Below are positions 5,043 to 6,301 of a DNA stretch of 6,301 bases, one piece after another; position 1 is the first letter of the stretch, and each line of letters opens with the position of its first letter. Both the position numbers and the translations under genes were made by a program. The DNA is from Methanobacteriota archaeon (GTDB taxonomy: Archaea > Thermoplasmatota > Poseidoniia > Poseidoniales > Poseidoniaceae). The stretch is from positions 32,557 through 38,857 of the forward strand of contig PAMN02000044.1 in the NCBI GenBank assembly GCA_002707335.2, in the 5' to 3' direction. Under the pieces are notes generated by a model, which saw only the letters and a list, made by a program, of their open reading frames with translations, did not search any database and was not told where the DNA came from.

Positions 5043-6301
5043 TGGTGGCTCACGTTAGCGATTTAATTGCAACGGACATCGAGTCATACCTCGCTAGTCA
5101 TGAACAAAAAGAGCTCTTACGTTTCATTACATGCGGTTCAGTTGATGATGGTAAATCTACACTTATCGGTAGAATGCTATACGAGTCTCAGATGCTTTTT
5201 GATGACCACCTTGCAGCATTAGAAGCAGATTCAAAGAGGGTAGGTACCCAAGAAGGGGAAATTGATTTTGCCTTACTTGTTGATGGATTAGCCGCTGAAA
5301 GAGAGCAGGGAATTACAATCGATGTGGCTTACAGATTTTTCTCGACTGACAAGAGGAAGTACATAGTTGCGGATACTCCTGGTCATGAAGAATACACGAG
5401 AAATATGGCAACAGGGGCGTCAACAGCAGATGTTGCAATAATATTAGTCGATGCTAGTCAAGGTGTATTAACTCAGACTAGAAGACACTCATTCATTGTT
5501 TCAATGGTTGGCGTCAAAAAGATAATTCTAGCAATCAACAAACTCGATCTTGTGGATTACTCGCAAGAGGTATACAATAAGATTACAGAAGATTTTACTA
5601 AATTTGCTGACGAAGCATTGGTCTTAGACCAAATCACAAGCATTCCTATTTCAGCATTGAAAGGAGATAACATTGTTTCAATGAGCGAAAATACACCTTG
5701 GTACAAAGGTCAATCCATTATGGAATATTTGGAAACTGTAGAAGTTTCTGCTCCTGCCCAGAAAAGAGCATTCCGTATGCCTGTTCAATGGGTGAATCGC
5801 CCAAATAGTGACTTTAGAGGATTTGCAGGTTTGATAGCAAGCGGTGTAATTTCACCTGGCGATAGAGTTAGAGTTCTGCCAAGTGGAACCGAATCTGTTG
5901 TAAAACAAATCGTAACTTATGAGGGCGATTTAGAATTAGCAGGCGCTGGTAGAGGAGTAACGATCACTCTCGAAGACGAAATAGATGTCTCAAGAGGAGA
6001 CATAATTACGGCAGCCGATAATCCAAGTCAAACCGCTGACCAATTTAGGGCAAGACTGCTTTGGATGGACTCAAGTTCGATGGCTCCAGGGCGTGAATAT
6101 TTATTCAAATCAAATACTCAAGTCTCATCAATGACCTTGGGGAAATTAAAACACAAAATCGATGTTAATACTCTAGAAGAAATACCTGCTGAAAAGTTGG
6201 AGATGAATGAGATTGGAATTTGCAATATATCCCTTTCAAAGAGAGTAGCATTCGACCCATACGACGAAGACCCAACAATGGGTGGTTTCATTGTTATAGA
6301 T
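5042..6301 (+). CDS. cysN: Sulfate adenylyltransferase subunit 1, GTPase (CysN; partial, C-terminus off the right edge)
   Basis: The frame gives 420 codons with no stop before the edge. CysN is the EF-1-alpha/EF-Tu-like GTPase that couples GTP hydrolysis to APS formation by CysD. All GTPase motifs are visible: G1 'GSVDDGKS' (32-39), G2 region 'EREQGITIDVAYRFF' (86-100), G3 'DTPGH' (111-115), G4 'NKLD' (166-169) and G5 'SAL' (204-206). EF-Tu-like domain 2 covers about 244-330, with the CysN-typical 'PVQWVNRPN.DFRGFAG'. Domain 3 begins near 335 and the window ends at 'GGFIVID', close to the end of a plain CysN (E. coli about 475 residues). About 20-55 residues are therefore missing if it is a plain CysN. 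A fused APS kinase (CysNC) cannot be ruled out from this window. The first residues (MVAHVSDLIATDIES) are typical of the short N-terminal extension before the GTPase core. Confidence 0.97.
   Translation, partial: MVAHVSDLIATDIESYLASHEQKELLRFITCGSVDDGKSTLIGRMLYESQMLFDDHLAALEADSKRVGTQEGEIDFALLVDGLAAEREQGITIDVAYRFFSTDKRKYIVADTPGHEEYTRNMATGASTADVAIILVDASQGVLTQTRRHSFIVSMVGVKKIILAINKLDLVDYSQEVYNKITEDFTKFADEALVLDQITSIPISALKGDNIVSMSENTPWYKGQSIMEYLETVEVSAPAQKRAFRMPVQWVNRPNSDFRGFAGLIASGVISPGDRVRVLPSGTESVVKQIVTYEGDLELAGAGRGVTITLEDEIDVSRGDIITAADNPSQTADQFRARLLWMDSSSMAPGREYLFKSNTQVSSMTLGKLKHKIDVNTLEEIPAEKLEMNEIGICNISLSKRVAFDPYDEDPTMGGFIVID

Overview
The window looks like a piece of a moderately AT-rich marine archaeal genome. 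My best guess is Marine Group II (Poseidoniales) or a close relative. The reasons are a very long secreted protein built from PKD/Ig-type beta-sandwich domains and ending at a C-terminal membrane segment, a TATA-like element at the spacing of a leaderless archaeal promoter, heavy AGA/AGG and ATA codon use, and tightly packed genes. There is no rRNA or other taxonomic marker, so this assignment is an inference.

Left half (1-3147, minus strand): one uninterrupted reading frame of 1049 codons, still open at the left edge. It encodes a signal peptide, a two-part N-terminal region of unknown family, an Ig-like domain, a CARDB-like domain, five PKD/Ig-like repeats (the last two with Asp-rich, probably calcium-binding loops) and the start of a C-terminal membrane helix. 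It is probably a cell-surface protein.

Centre (3148-3254): a 107-bp divergent intergenic region. It holds a TATA-like element for the surface-protein gene and a perfect 7-2-7 inverted repeat overlapping that element, which could be an operator. An AT-rich tract nearer the rightward genes may hold their promoter.

Right half (3255-6301, plus strand): a compact three-gene operon. It encodes a DHH/DHHA1-type phosphoesterase, then CysD and CysN, the two subunits of the GTP-driven sulfate adenylyltransferase. The gap between the first two genes is 9 bp. The cysD stop and cysN start overlap by one base. cysN runs off the right edge after 420 codons. CysDN activates sulfate to APS. If downstream steps go through PAPS, they release pAp, and bifunctional DHH enzymes of the NrnA type are known to hydrolyse pAp. 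The most interesting hypothesis here is therefore that the DHH protein is this operon's pAp phosphatase, taking the place of CysQ.

No RNA genes, insertion sequences, CRISPR arrays or clear terminators were seen.
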